Shown here: in pieces, positions 50,482 to 63,583 of the stretch
How the letters are laid out: every line of letters begins with the position of its first letter
How positions within the stretch are numbered: position 1 is the first letter of the stretch
Assembly: GCA_003254905.1 (NCBI GenBank)
Contig: QANU01075041.1
Span: 62,001-126,000 of the forward strand
Length of the DNA: 64,000 bases
DNA from: Nissolia schottii
Lineage: Eukaryota > Streptophyta > Magnoliopsida > Fabales > Fabaceae
Direction: 5' to 3'
Translations under genes and position numbers: made by a program
The notes under the pieces: generated by a model
Database searches by the model: none
What the model was told of the DNA's origin: nothing
The model's input: only the letters and a program-made list of their open reading frames with translations

Positions 50482-53400
50482 TTAAGCTTCAGAACTATGA
50501 AGCAGTGGAGACCTGTGACTGTCGGCCCTTTCGGAATATTTGATTGGCATTAGGGCTGGATCGTTATATACATCGGCCATCTTGTCATAGAATTCAGACA
50601 TGTCATGCTCATTTTGGTCGGCTCTGTCCTTCTTAACCAAACACTGCAGGAGAAAAGATGTTCATAAGAATACAAAAAAGGAAATAAAAGAGAAGGGTCT
50701 TAAAGCACCAATAAATGCCATCTTATAGCATAAGGAAATGTCCAAACAATATGGCCAGCACGATTCATAGTATGCTGCAAAAGATACGCATAAATTGTCA
50801 GGATTACAATTTAGGCCAGGCCAACCCAACAAGAAAATGCACACTTAAAGGCCTAGTACTCAATGTGACATCTAACAACCAAGCCAAGCCATTCTGGAGA
50901 CAATGGAATCAACATACTTTTACAACCGCAAGTTTCGTCACTCACCAGCACAAGTCTCGCATTCATAACTTGAACTCCATATACAATTTCAGGCAAATGA
51001 ACATAAATTTACAACAAGTATGTTGGGTTTCCATGTGCATTTATGTCTAGAACCAACTTAGAACCCTGGGATAGTATTTTGCAACTGTTAGATGCCAGTA
51101 ATTTCGTTGTCAATCAACTACTGATTTCTAGCTTGACCAGAAGACCCCAAGTCCACAAATAAATAGCAACCAGGATTTGCCGGATGTCGTGCACTTTCAA
51201 ACATGAGCCATGATCCATGACAACTATTCAAATTGTAATGCTCAAATCCTCTAATGCCTCGTTTGGAATAAACCAGATAATACATAATAATCACAGTAAT
51301 GTATATATGGGTAGTCAGAAAGTATATAACTATCATATTCAAGAATCAGAAAAATCAGCATGGATTATCAGCCACTATAATTAACATACCTCAGCTGGAT
51401 AATCCTTGAATATAGGGAAGAACCGTTTCTGGCAATACTCATTGAATAGAAGTGTTAGAAGTGGAAGAGGTAGAGTCAACGCAGATGCCAGAGGAAGCTT
51501 CTTCAACCCAAAAATCCCAATTGTTATTAAATGCATCAGTACCAATGAAAAAATTGTTGAGTTGTGCACTGTAGGCCAAAACTGTCCTCCAGTTTCATAC
51601 TTCGGCACATAAACTTTTAGCAGCTGTCACCAAAGGTTATGTAAGGTAACATTAGGATTTTGAAAATAAAAATAGAAATAATTAACATCAACCATGTATT
51701 CAAGACACCATGAAGTCCTACTTCGAAGTTTCATCTCTATTATAGCAAATGAACTACCTTTTTATGCCTCTAAAGTCATTTCAGAGACAACGAGAACAAT
51801 AACAAGTATAAGGGTCTTCACATCAACAAAAAAAACCAGTAAAAGGGTCTAAACTCTGAAGTCATTTCAGAGAAAACTAGCAAAAGTAAATTAATTTGAC
51901 TTCGTCGAGGAAACTGTAAGCATCAGATGGTTTTTTCTCCATTTACTCTCCCTTTGGTTTGGACACGTATACATATAGCAATATCCATTCAATGATTTTT
52001 CTCCAGCAGTCTCTCATTTGATGGATCCGTTATTAAATGATGATTTCATAAGATACACTTTCAAAATAAATAATAATACTCCACAATACCCACTTATCTC
52101 TGTTTTGCATTGTATAAGACCAAGAAAGGAGTAAAATAACCCCTTATATAATTAAGGGATTGTGTAGTGTTCAATAATGAAAAATACAAATAAGCACATT
52201 ATACAATGACCAAGAGTGAGAACAACCAAATAGGAGCCAGAAAGGCTCAAACTTCATAATATTTGTATTTTAAACTTTTCTCACCCTCCTCCCTCCCAAA
52301 AGATGAAAAGGCAGCAGGTGTTAGGTCCCGAGTTACTAGTGCGGAAGAGCATGTGTGACAAACATTAACAAACATTATACTTTTTCATTGTTAAGTGGGT
52401 ATCCACAGCATGCACTTTTCATAAATTGGTAATCTCCTTTTGACTTGTCCTAGAATATATTGTACAAATGAATATTATACAAAAAAAAAACTACAGATGC
52501 ATATGACAAAGAAGGGAAAAAAAACAATACGCAAACCTGATTGCGGAAAATGATGTATCCCAAACAAAAGTAGATCAAGAGGAATGGCAGTATCAGTGGA
52601 GCAAGGATGAAGTATGTTACACCGAGAAGACCAAAGAGACGAATCCTGGGAATTTCACTGTGGTAAGGAATTGACGGGGGCTCAAAATCATCATCACTGT
52701 TTCTAAAGAAAGTTCTACTTATACAATTGGAAAGAAGTTTAGTCAATCGAAGGAGCTCTGATGCTATAGTGGTCCATCCAGATGTCACAACATATGCTAT
52801 GAAGAATGATGCCTGCACCAAATACAAAACGAAGGAAGTATACGAAATTTCGTTTTTAATGGTTGGCTAAAATAAAATAAAATTACACACGCACACACAC
52901 ATAACTCAACCTCCATTTATAAAATATTTCAGAACTTTGTGGACCTTCATACAATTTTCTGATGGGAATTACATAGTAATTATCTCACCTGTGATGGTAC
53001 AGCTTCAGCTAGTACTCTGGGAATCTCTTTGGGCTCAAGAAAAACGTTTACTCGATAGAGAGCTGACCCTGATAATACATTTGCAAAGAAAATGTTCCAT
53101 ATGGTGAACAGCAATACTTTAGTGCATGCACTTTTTTGTATCTGACTCAATGAAATGTATCCTTGCATGGATGAAAGCAGAATCATAATAGGTGGAACGA
53201 AGGACAGAAACAACTGAAGAATCAAACTGGGAAGGTATCCTGTTATAACTTGGCTCACAACTGACCTGCAGACAAATATTGGGAAACTCAGTTGCAGATT
53301 CGTGATAAGGAAAAGGTCATTGCTAACAATAAAACAATAAACTATACTCTCAACTTGCAATCACAAACTCTACAAGTAAACTGTTAAAGAAAGGAAAAGG

Positions 53401-56400
53401 AAAGCGGTGTATCTTCCAGAAAACCATTCAACACAGATTTTAGTGCACATGCCAGGATTAGCTATTATGTTAAGGATTTCTATGATGAATACTGGAGAGA
53501 AGATAAAGAAACCAATTTTCAGGTTAAAATATGCTAGGTCTAGGTGATATGAATGGCAGCACATTTCTAATGCTTTTCAAGATTTTGGGCATGTGCCATA
53601 ACTCAAGTGGCACCTCTTCCGGTCTTTGAGGGGGTTGATGTGGTTTCGGCCAGGAATTTGATCAACCAACAGTCTATCACCTCTCCTCTTCTCTTCTCTT
53701 ATTACCTGACAACCCCACTAGGAGCAACCAAGAACTGGTAAAAAAATGTCTTCCAGGATTCCTTTCAAAAGCGTCCACCATATTACATTTTCTTCAGTCA
53801 AAAACCATTTCAGGAAAAATGTTAAGCTGTTATGTGCAGACCCTTTCCATCTCTAAGATGCCCCTATAATGCGAAAACCCTTTGGGGATTCAGGGTGGAC
53901 GAAGCACATGTTACCACAGCTCCAAGCTGAAGTTTAATTCATGAACATAAAGGCTTTGATTAAATATCAAGAACTATATTTCACCCAAAAGCTTAAGTTG
54001 TTAAGTGCAAAACTCATGTACAGTATATATCTTTAACATCCTTCAAAATTAATAAACCAAAAAAAGGAAACACGTAATTCTTTCATTTTTTTTTTCATTC
54101 CTTTCCTTTTAACCCTACTGAGCCAGTCAAGATGCTTTGCTTATACCATGATTTAAACAATCATGAAGCTTGCAATGTATATATATTGTCATTTCATACA
54201 TGATTCATAGTTATATTTAAGATACGTAGTTTCCTACTGATTACAGAAATACAATAAACATTCTGTAATCTTTTTAACAAAGTAATTATCAGGAGAGAGA
54301 AAGAGAGGAAATACAAAGCAGGAGTCAGAATCCTTGTAAATCTGAGAAAAGCAATGAAACAGAATAAACTCAAAAAGAGAAAAGCACCGGCTAAAAAGAG
54401 CTCTCTGGTCACTTTGCATATTAGGAGGAGGATAGAAAAACAGATGTCTCCTAGAGCGTATATGCAGTTATGTTTCTGATAGAAAATTCTCATGTTTTTC
54501 TCAAGGCAAATGTAGGTGTGGCAGAGACCAGCAAGACATCACCATAGATAGGATCCTTTCTACACTAAAACTGTTGATATATCATGTTGAATATTTGGAC
54601 CGAAGTTGTAAATCATTCAGCTTATAACCATTCAAAGTAAAACAACAGTTAGCAAGCATGGCACATGCATTTAGCTAAACAGAGATTGCCAAAAGCCCAA
54701 AATGCTAGAATCAATTCATGTAAAGAAGCACTAGGAAATAAAAGGAATACTGACAACTATAATATGATCAGTTTCTTCATAATTGACAAAAAACCTAGAT
54801 AGTCTATCAGAGATGAGAAGTGAAAACATGTTACAACAACAACCAAACCTTCTTCACTAGGTGAGGTCAAAGCTACATGGATCAGAAAATATGAAATGTG
54901 CGGTATCATAAACAATGTCTATAAACAAACCATGTCTATGAAAATATGTTGTCACATTAAAAATAAAAAGGCAACCAATGTGATGAAAAAATGCACTGTG
55001 GATGTCTATTTAAAATCATGAAGGAATTAAGCTGTAAGAATACTATATTCTAGATAATGAGAAACTCAAATTTCAGAAGCTGGAAACACAGGCTTCATAT
55101 GAATATACAACATGATATTTCAATATAGTAGAGGATGGACATCCACATACAAATGTAATTGTTTTTATATTATGATTTAACTCTGTTTCTTGCTCTAATA
55201 GAGGAAGATAAAACTCAACAGGGAGGACTTCCCACTTACAGTCTTAGTACACCTCTGAGGAAAGGGAACCAGGTTTCCAACTGGTCAAGATGGGTCAGTC
55301 CTTGTACTATTGCCACTGGGATTAAAAATAGAACTGTAAGAGTAGTACATGCAACAAAAACCACCAGCTTGCTGATCCATCTTCTAATGAATGAAATGGT
55401 AAAAAATGGCCAATAAACATCGTGAGGCTCAGGAGCTTGCTCAGTAACCCATTCTGTGGGATTGACTCCTTCTTGAATGTGTAAAGCTATTGCAGCACCA
55501 AATCGTGACTTAAATGAGACAAAGGCAGCTGGAACTTCCTTGAATTTGTTTTATTCAACAAGTGGATGAATTAGACATCATTATCATAACAACCAAAATA
55601 TAAGAAGTGCATCTCTTGTAGGAAAGAAAATCCATGAACATAATTGAACAGCAAAGTCTAGTAGTCAACATATAATTTAAAGGAGAAGACCAGTGCTGTG
55701 CAAACCAAATCAAGCATAACTACAGTAGCTAATCTGAGAAAAAAATATTGGTGTTTATGTTTTGTTTTTAATAATAAAATAATATTATGTTCTTTTTATC
55801 TAACAAATGAAAAGTATTTTTCAGTTCAGCATATGGTTGACAAGTCCACAAACATTTTCCTCGTACCCAAACCAAATGCATGAGTAAGTCTTCTTGCCCT
55901 TCTAGAGCTGGTATATGAAGAACTGATGTAGTTCTACACATATTTGGGTTCCCTGCCACTACATTTTGCCATTATTAACCAAATTGGCAACACTTAATAA
56001 AACCAAATCTTTCTTCTTCCTTTTTTCCTTTTTAGTGAAGATGGTAATCCAATTAACTTGGTTTTTATTTTAGTATCACACAAGTATTAAAGGTTATTCG
56101 TGCCTAGTCATGATAGTTACCTTTACCGCCACTGAGGACTGTTCCATTCTCACATTATCTTCTAGGTCTCCCAATCTACTTTCGTAGTGATCTAAAAGAT
56201 TGACTTTTTGCCCAAAAAGTCCAAAAAGCCCATCACGCCTGTGCTGTGGAGGAGCATCATTTTTCTGTTTCAGATGCGTGAGCTTTTTGTACAGTTTATC
56301 TGCATCAGTCTTCGAAAAAGAAACGTTAATAGTCTAAAATAAAATATAGGCAATATTAAAAGAAATAATTGAATTTAGGTACCGTACTAGTACAAACTAT

Positions 56401-59400
56401 AAATTCATAACATCTGAATCAAACCGATATACACCACCAGTCCCTCCCTCCAAAAAGAGAGGCTTTTGCCAAGGGGAAAAAAAAAATTGAAACGAAACCA
56501 ATGATTAGAATAAAGCAAGAAAATAGAATGCTATCTAGGAAAGGCTGTCAAAGATTCATATTTTTATCTGAGGAAGGAAACAGATTTTGATCTCTAATAA
56601 ACCCTTTGATACACAACCCCATTGCGCTAAACAACAACAATAATACTATTATTAGAACACAGTCCAGATTGTCTGATATTGGCAAGAAAGCTTTTTCTAC
56701 CCGTTCAAGGAACATTTGAACCTTAAGCATATGTTTTATCTGATGGAAAAGGAATTGCTTCTGATCTCCAAGGCTTAATACTCAGTACGAAAAAGCACCA
56801 CACCAAAGGCAGTTGAACCAAGCATTAAAGATAAATGCATTAAGATATAAATTGGTTGCACAGCACAGTTACACAAAGCAAGTAGGGTTGGAATATAGAA
56901 GGGAAGTGATCGTGAAAGGCAAGCAAGTTGGACATAAAGTCATGACAGTATTTAGTATATCAAATTATCAATATCATGATACACAGGCATTTATGAAATA
57001 CCATGCTATTATTAGCATGATAGTAAAACAAGTGTTTCCTAAACCCTTAACTATGGTATGTATAGTAATTTAAGATCATGCATGTACTGTTCAGTTTGCA
57101 AGAAGAACATTGGATATGTTTTCCTAACTTGGCATCTTCAAGCTCCGGAGGTACAAAGAAGAATTTGATGCTTCAGAACTGTGCTCTCCTTGCAGGCATG
57201 TGGTGCAACTTGTTGGAGCAGAAGGTCAGAGTTCATGGGGTAGGCCTGTTTGTTGGACCTGAGGATCAGCTCATAGGTGTTCAAAGGGAGTTTCTTTCAG
57301 CAAGACCAATGAGGCTATTCTTTTTCTCTGGTTTCCTTTACATTTTTTTGTCTGTGTTAGGACTGTTGCTCCTAAATCATTGCTCTTTTTCTCTCTTAGT
57401 AAATCACGTTAGAAATCAAGATATCGTCATTCTATCTTGTAATGTTATAGGGCATCTTAGATGAACTCTTAGGACTAGTTTCCATATTTTTTATACATCA
57501 TGCTTTGTTTCCTAATTTGATTAGGAATATGAGGCTAGTACTAGACTACTAGTATAAATAGGGATTAATGCATTGTCATTTGTATCAAACTATATCATCG
57601 TGGTAAGATCTAAAGTCATTCATGTGCTCTACTAAACAGCTTAACTTTTTGGAGAGATGGTTTTTGACAAGGTATGAGTGCTTTTATGACCAAGTGATCT
57701 AAGGTTCAATCCTTCCTATCCCCATTATTCTAAAATAAAATAAGTTGGATTTCAGTACAAGATTAAGTGAGACTGCATGTCAAGACATAAAAACATTCAT
57801 GTGCCTCTACCCCAGTAACTTTAAGTTTTTTTTTTTTTTTNNNNNNNNNNNNNNNNNNNNNNNNNNNNNNNNNNNNNNNNNNNNNNNNNNNNNNNNNNNN
57901 NNNNNNNNNNNNNNNNNNNNNNNNNNNNNNNNNNNNNNNNNNNNNNNNNNNNNNNNNNNGGGGGGGGGCATGTGCACTTTGCACCAAATAAATGCTAGCC
58001 TGCCGAATCTTATCCCATAATTTCAACAAATCATTCTTTAACAGGAAAGAAAGTAGTTTATTTAATGGATTTCCACAGTTCACATGTAGAATGCAGAAGA
58101 TATACTCTTTCATTAATAAACAATCAAACAAGGGAACAATTTACAATGTACAAGCGACAGTCAAGGGACAAGATCAAATCATCTGGAGCTCCAGAAATAT
58201 GCTTACAATAAGATTTTGAAGTTTGCTGCTTCGACGAACCACTGAATGTGAAAGATATGTAGAAGGGTGATACTCCTGGAAAAAGCGCTGGACAGTCTCA
58301 CTACACGTGCTTCCAGGTGGAATAGGAATACCACGGACTAATAAGGTAAAGTGATGAGGCTGAGGCTTGGATGAATAGAAGCAGGAAATTCTTTTTGATG
58401 AAATGTACCCATACTCCTGCATATGCCATTAACATTAAACACGAAATACAATCTTTAGCTTGATAAAATAAGAGCAAAATTTTGACAGTATTTACAAAGC
58501 AAAAAAAAAAATATATAACTTACATAATAAAGAAGATAGCAAACAACTCCAGTGAAAACATATGCAGCACTAAAATGGATCCATAACCTTGATAAAGGCC
58601 AAATTTAGGTATCAGAATTTCCATATCACAATAGAAGACCAAGTAAAAAGCAACAAAGTCAAAGAATTATCATGAAAAAAACCTTTCATTCAAAAGTGCT
58701 ATGTAATCACAACAGTAAATAAATAAAATTTTGTGGTTTAAAGTTTAAACTGGATTTTGGTCCCTACAGTTTCCATGGCTTTTAGTTTTGGTCCCAATAA
58801 TTTTATTTGTTACGTTATAGTTCTTATAGTATCACAAATTTAGTTTTGATCCCTAAAAATAAGTATGTGTCCTTATATTTTAAACCTTTTTAGCTTTTAG
58901 TCTCTTTGGTAGTTCTTTTTCATATGTAGTCCCTATTTTTTCATGAAGGATTCATCCCTGTAGTTCAATTTATTTTGGTTTTGGTTCCGGAAAGATCAAA
59001 AACCAAAATACTAAGGCATTATAGGGATCTAAACTACAAAAAATATATTATAAGGATCAAAACCAAAACTATGACATGATTGTTGGGATAGACTTGCATA
59101 AGAAATCCCATATTTAAAAACCAGTACTTCTCAATGTAAACGCATGACAGTGATATTCGAGGCTTCTTAATCTAGTCAAAACTTTCCCAGCCACGCCATT
59201 CAGAGAAGATAACAGAGAAATATGATGAACTTTTGAAAGTAAGGCAACAATATCACCATTGGTAATATAAACTACAAAAAGTGACCGAGATGTCAACTAT
59301 GGAGAAAATTAAAAAATCCGAAGTCATTCAACCAAATAATATTTAAGAACTAAATATACATCATCTAGCCCATAGATGGACCATGCAAAATGCAGAAAGT

Positions 59401-62400
59401 TATAATATGACAAAATCAGCATCAAGATTTGAAAACAATTAAACAACAACCAAATCTTGTCCCACTAGATAGTGTCAACTACATGGATCATACTACGACA
59501 TGGTATCTTATTTTTAAACTCAAGAATTGAAAGAAAAAAAAATAAACAGATAACAATAAAGATACTGTGATTACATGAACCCAACGCTCTTGATCTGCTT
59601 GATCAACAGAAGAGCTTTGAAATTTCTGCTTCATTTTGACACACGAAATACCTAACAGTGAAAACTTCAAGCTATTTGATATAGAGGTGAAAAGCTCACT
59701 CTTGATTTCTTTCAATTTTTTCTTTTCAGTACCAAGGAGGAACAAATTTTAAAAGAATAGTTGTCGAAGAAACAAATTGGAAAAGAAGGGCAGAGAAGTG
59801 CAATAAATGGTATTTTGTTTAAAATGTTTTGTTGTGCATAAAAATGGTAGTAGAACTACAAAGATAAGATTTATCGAGAAAATAACAAACGGTACAAGCT
59901 CTAAAGATGGATTTCTACATAATGAACAATCTGGTAAAGTTGGCAAATTATACGCAATGGCTCAGATGAGTCTTTATAACAGTTACAAAGTTTATGGTCA
60001 TTTTATGGAGAAAAAAATCCAAAACCAATCTCTCACTTAGTAACGTCATCTCTGGCCGCCATTTACGCCGCCGTGCTCGCCTCCACGAGCTCTCCTCAGA
60101 TCTGTCTTCATTCTGCTCGTTTGGCCTTTGCTTTGTCGCCCCTTTTTCAGGTTTCTGATTTGGCCCCTGCTGTGTGACCTATGGCTACTATGGCTAACCG
60201 TGCTAACTTACTGGTTTCCTGTCTCTTTTCTGCCGTTCCATCCTTTCCGACAGCCTCCAGTCACTGTCCTCTGCCATTACAGCCACCGGCCGCCATTCCT
60301 GGTGCCCTTTCTGACAGCTGCTGCCACCAAAAGCTTTGCTAGATCCTGTTCGTGAACCTGCAGCCTCAGTTTGTTTGATGTCAGGGCCTCGATTTCCAAT
60401 AGTGTTTCGTCTGTGAGGGGGAGTCTTTCCAGTGGTCACAATGCTTTATATTATCGTGCTTACCACTATGCCTACACCAATCGATCACTCTCCAGTGGTT
60501 ACGGTGCTTCATTCCCATGCTAACCATTGTGCCTTGACCAATTGGTCACTTTCCGATGGTTTCGGTGCTTCATTCTCAGACTAATCACTGCACTCACACT
60601 AGTTTTTCCATCTTTGGCGAGCTACTCACCGCCTGGCATCCTATTCTTTTGGCAACTCCTCTGCTACCCCTTATTCTAGTGGTTCCAAAAGTCCATTTCG
60701 TGAAACAATTGCATGTCTACCAACTCCACTCTGCCACTGTGCTTTTTCTAGTGGTTCCTGAACTCCATTCCCATGCAAACGGTTGCATCTCCTGCGAGCT
60801 TTCCACCAACAGCAACAACCAAAGGCTATTCTCTGACCATTGTTCAACTCATCAACTTTCAATTAGATTCCTTTTTATATTTTCTCTTAATATTAAGACT
60901 CCATGTGTAACAAGCTTAAGTTTAGTGAACTTCAGCTTGAGGGGGAGTGTTACAATATGAAATATATAATTAGGATATGATTTGATATGACTTAGATATG
61001 ATAGAATCTTTAATTAGGTAAAGATTATATTTTCGCATATCATTGTATTTATGGAGAGATAGAGAGTGATGTTAATCATAGGATCCAAGTTGGGTGGATG
61101 AAATGGAGGAGTGCATCAGGAGTTCTGTGTGATAGAAAAGTGCCACTCAAGCTTAAGGGAAAATTTTACCGCACAGCTATAAGACCAGCAATGTTATACG
61201 GGACTGAGTGTTGGACAGTAAAAAGGCAACAAAAGAATAAAATCAATGTTGCGGAAATGAGGATGCTACGGTGGATGAGTGGACACATTAGACAAGATAG
61301 GATTAGGAACGATTGCATTATGGGAGAAGGTCGGGGTAGCACCTATAGTACAAAAGATGGTAGAATCACATCTTAGGTGGTTTGAACATGTGAGGAGAAG
61401 ACTAGTAGAAGCCCCAGTAAGAAGAGTAGATCAAGTGGCGGGTAACTCTTTAGCTAGAGATAGGGGGAGACCTAGAAAAACTATAGAGGAAATTATTAGA
61501 AGAAATTTAGAAGTAAATGATCTACATGAAAACATTGCCCAAGGGCACTATGGCGTCGCTTGATCCATGTGGCCGACCCCACATAGTGGGATAAGGCTCG
61601 GTTGTTGCTGTTGTAGTATTGTATTGATGACATATAGCCTATATAATTGAGTTTCCACTGTGTAGCTGAAACACACGGAATTCACATATGCATTTCTCTC
61701 CTTTCGTCTCTCTCAACAGTAAGCACTGTGATGGCATCCCTCAGGTTATGAGTGAACAGCCCAAATGCACCAGGGCCTACGTTAGGAAAAGGTACAAAAA
61801 GACCAATGCAGGGAACCCAGTTGCTGATGCACAAGTGCAATCAGGGGAAGAATTGCCTCACGATAAGGAAATGGACCTGACAGTGGACCCGTCTATGCAT
61901 AACTGAAATTGCTGAGTTGTCCCAACCCCAGTGGTAGTGTTGATTTAGGAATGATTTGGAGAGAGAGAGAGAGAGAGAGAGGAGGATATTTGTAGTGGGG
62001 GTTGGGCGGAGTTTAGGTCATTCTAGAATTTGGATCAATTTGGCAGAGACTGAGCCTCTCTGATAGCTCAGGCTTTCTTTCTCTACCGTTAAGCTTTTAC
62101 CTTCTTCTTCCTCAAGAGGTTTTCCATACTGGATGCCTTTTTGAGAGTAAACAATACTTGAGTTTTTTGCATTCTGCTTGTTCGTGTTTAGTAGATACCA
62201 TCACACTGACATACTGCCATTCAAGTCAAAGGCAAGTGAAGTGAGAACCTACATCAACTTAATTTACTTAAAGATGGGGAAGAACATAACTTATGTTTCC
62301 AGGCCGAGGTTACTTCAGTTTCACTCATCACAAAGAAAAATACCAACTATTCATGTAAACATAGAACTTCACATATGAAGCCAGGTCATTTATTAAAGAA

Positions 62401-63486
62401 AATGAAAATTTCTGAATTCAGTATCAAGATAGTAGCTACATATGAATATTTAATACATGCATAGTTCTTCATCATGAATAAATAATATCTAAGAGTTCTT
62501 GATCCATAATATTCACCTGTTTGAACCATTGTCAACATTAGAAATAGTGAAGGAGTCCAATGACTTGTGTTGAAAATCTGAATCATCTTTAAGTTGACTC
62601 CCCATATAATTAATTGGAAGAAGAATGAGCATACCAATAATTCCACCAAAAGTAAATATTTTTAAACTGTAAAACATCATAAAAAGAGGGAAAAGGATCA
62701 GCTGCACCAAAAAGAAGAGCCCTTCAGACAAAACACATCAAGAACACAGAAAACAGAAAGACCAATACATATATATAACAGCAACATGGATAAAAATTCT
62801 AATGAACAAATGATTTCCTCAGCAATAAGCTAAAAGTCAAGCGTCAATTTAAGTAATTGGTGACTTCATATAAGTACATCATATCATATCATATTGAAAA
62901 CATTAAAACCCACTCAGAGTTTGACATTTATTTATACAAGCTGCAAGAACTTGATGTCAGTCAAAATAGAAAAATGAATAAAAATAATTGAGTTGAATAT
63001 ACATGTTACACTAGTGTAAAACCAATAATAATGTATTGTAGAAATTAAAAGGTCCTTTTGATGCAGAAAGCAATTATTGATATTTACAACATCCTTCAAA
63101 ATGAGTAAAACCAATAAGATACCCGATTAGCTAGTAGATTTCGGTTTAACACAATACGACATGATAACTCTTCAAACGCATAATCAATCAAAAATTTTAC
63201 ATCACCTAAAGATAAATATGCGCATGAAGACAAAAGCATCTAAGCCTGAGCTTGACAAAAATTCTTCCTCGGAAGGCTCCCATGCCTTTCTCACCCAACC
63301 AGCAGTAGGTAACAACCTTTCCAAGTTAAACTGACCACCCTCTTTAACTTTTCCTTCAGCAACTATGCGTGGTGCATAGACAGTGATATTACCAGGCTGC
63401 TTTCTCAATATAGAGTACAGGGTGAAAAATAAAAGACAGAGGCCAAGATTAATGGCAACAGAAGTTAAAAGAGCAGAAAGAATCAT
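50482..63486 (-). CDS. CSC1-like / OSCA hyperosmolality-gated channel
   Basis: Ten exons from reverse-strand GT/AG borders, in coding order: 63486-63206, 62666-62517, 58587-58524, 58416-58207, 56309-56121, 55538-55240, 53265-52989, 52812-52537, 51623-51390 and 50643-50482. They total 2142 bases, 713 aa, in the usual OSCA range. Residues 1-165 hold the first three membrane spans (about 4-26, 95-116, 145-165). The cytoplasmic domain (about 166-330) includes [18 protein letters not shown], then [13 protein letters not shown]. The multi-span DUF221 core (about 335-640) includes [25 protein letters not shown] and [14 protein letters not shown] hydrophilic tail (661-713) ends [14 protein letters not shown]1/OSCA proteins are mechanically gated cation channels that open on osmotic stress and pass calcium. 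The N-terminal [14 protein letters not shown] and the tail resemble the clade with At1g69450 and HYP1; exact orthology is inference. All exons are open. The 3.9-kb intron 2 carries retroelements, and intron 4 carries the sequence gap. Confidence 0.95.
54832..54885 (-). mobile_element. Au-SINE/RTE-type 3' tail
   Basis: On minus: CTGATCCATGTAGCTTTGAC, then CTCACCTAGTGA...GGTTTGGTTGTTGTTGT. This matches the Au-SINE and RTE 3' end consensus (GATCCATGTAGCCGACCCCA...TGGGATAAGGCTTGGTTGTTGTTG). It lies in intron 6 of the channel gene, in the same orientation as that gene. Confidence 0.65.
57500..57625 (+). mobile_element. Copia-like LTR fragment with TATA box
   Basis: GTTTCCTAATTTGATTAGGA, then CTAGTATAAATAGGGATTA, then CATTGTCATTTGTATCAAAC read like the promoter and leader part of a short Copia LTR. 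No coding partner or second LTR is seen. It lies in intron 4 of the channel gene, opposite in strand. Confidence 0.45.
57841..57959. other. Assembly gap of 119 N
   Basis: Flanked by a T run on the left and a G run on the right, so the break probably reflects homopolymer difficulty. It lies in intron 4 of the channel gene and does not affect an exon. Further single N bases stand at 15845, 42803 and 43841. Confidence 0.98.
58735..59080. repeat. Non-coding element of the GTCCCTA.AGTTT type
   Basis: Repeated short phrases TTTTGGTCCCTACAGTTT, TTTAGTTTTGGTCCC, TTTTGATCCCTAAA and their inverse near the right end (AGGGATCTAAACTAC, AGGATCAAAACCAAAACTA) make a weak inverted structure of about 350 bases. 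This phrase type is common in plant MITEs and DNA elements. It lies in intron 2 of the channel gene. Confidence 0.55.
59440..59492 (-). mobile_element. Au-SINE/RTE-type 3' tail, second copy
   Basis: On minus: ATGATCCATGTAGTTGACAC, then TATCTAGTGGGACAAGATTTGGTTGTTGTTT. Same tail as at 54832 and at the end of the LINE fragment at 61072-61617. A short upstream match (GATACC..., then ATGATCCATG) with the 54.8-kb copy suggests a shared SINE body, but no A/B box was recognised. It lies in intron 2 of the channel gene. Confidence 0.6.
60429..60610. repeat. 62-base tandem array, three units
   Basis: CCAGTGGTCAC, CCAGTGGTTAC and CCGATGGTTTC begin units at 60429, 60491 and 60553, each with GGTGCTT or ATGCTT, CATTC or TATTA, then (C/T)CACT and CAAT(C/T)G. 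Related words (TCTAGTGGTTCC) recur at 60677 and 60748. It lies inside the Copia-type interior. Confidence 0.8.
61072..61617 (+). mobile_element. RTE-type LINE 3' end nested in a Copia LTR
   Basis: The conceptual product from 61074 is the C-terminus of an RTE-clade reverse transcriptase: [18 protein letters not shown], then [18 protein letters not shown], then [13 protein letters not shown] frameshift at about 61290-61330 joins it to [40 protein letters not shown]. The 3' end carries GATCCATGTGGCCGACCCCA, GTGGGATAAGGCT and a TTG repeat tail. It is 5'-truncated, the usual result of target-primed insertion, and inactive. Confidence 0.85.
61719..62516. other. Remainder of channel gene intron 2
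   Basis: No gene is visible. A GA microsatellite lies at about 61958-61984. A 72-codon plus frame (61688-61906) has no recognisable domain; its composition (basic, then acidic) hints at a decayed retroelement but nothing firmer. Confidence 0.4.
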
Positions 63487-63583
63487 AATTGAAATTTGTT
63501 CAAAAACAGCAGTTCAGCTCTTCACATCCAATAACACAACTGTAGACTGGAAAATGAATAAGATGAATTCCTCAATAGTTGAA
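63487..63583 (-). other. 5'UTR of the channel gene
   Basis: On the minus strand a good acceptor (TATGTATGCAG) ends at about 63584, so the leader next to the ATG is likely a separate exon part of about 97 bases with an upstream intron. The first leader exon would lie further right, in or beyond 63600-64000, where nothing else was recognised. Confidence 0.4.

Larger units (their letters stand above)
60040..61718 (+). mobile_element. Copia-type retroelement 3' part with nested LINE
   Basis: CTTGAGGGGGAG at 60936-60947 is a standard Copia polypurine tract, followed by TGTTAC at 60948, the start of the 3' LTR. The LTR runs to about 61071, is interrupted by the RTE fragment, resumes at about 61618 and ends TCTCAACA at 61718. 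Without the insertion the LTR is about 225 bases. Upstream (60040-60935) is a non-coding or decayed interior with a 62-base tandem array. The 5' LTR was not found, so the element is truncated or its other end has diverged. Confidence 0.6.

Noticed and set aside
57078-57464. 128-codon plus frame in channel-gene intron 4
   Set aside because: Has a hydrophobic stretch but no recognisable domain or splice context; probably decayed repeat DNA.
57745-58131. Frames running through the N gap on both strands
   Set aside because: They exist only because N codons are read as open; no sequence supports them.
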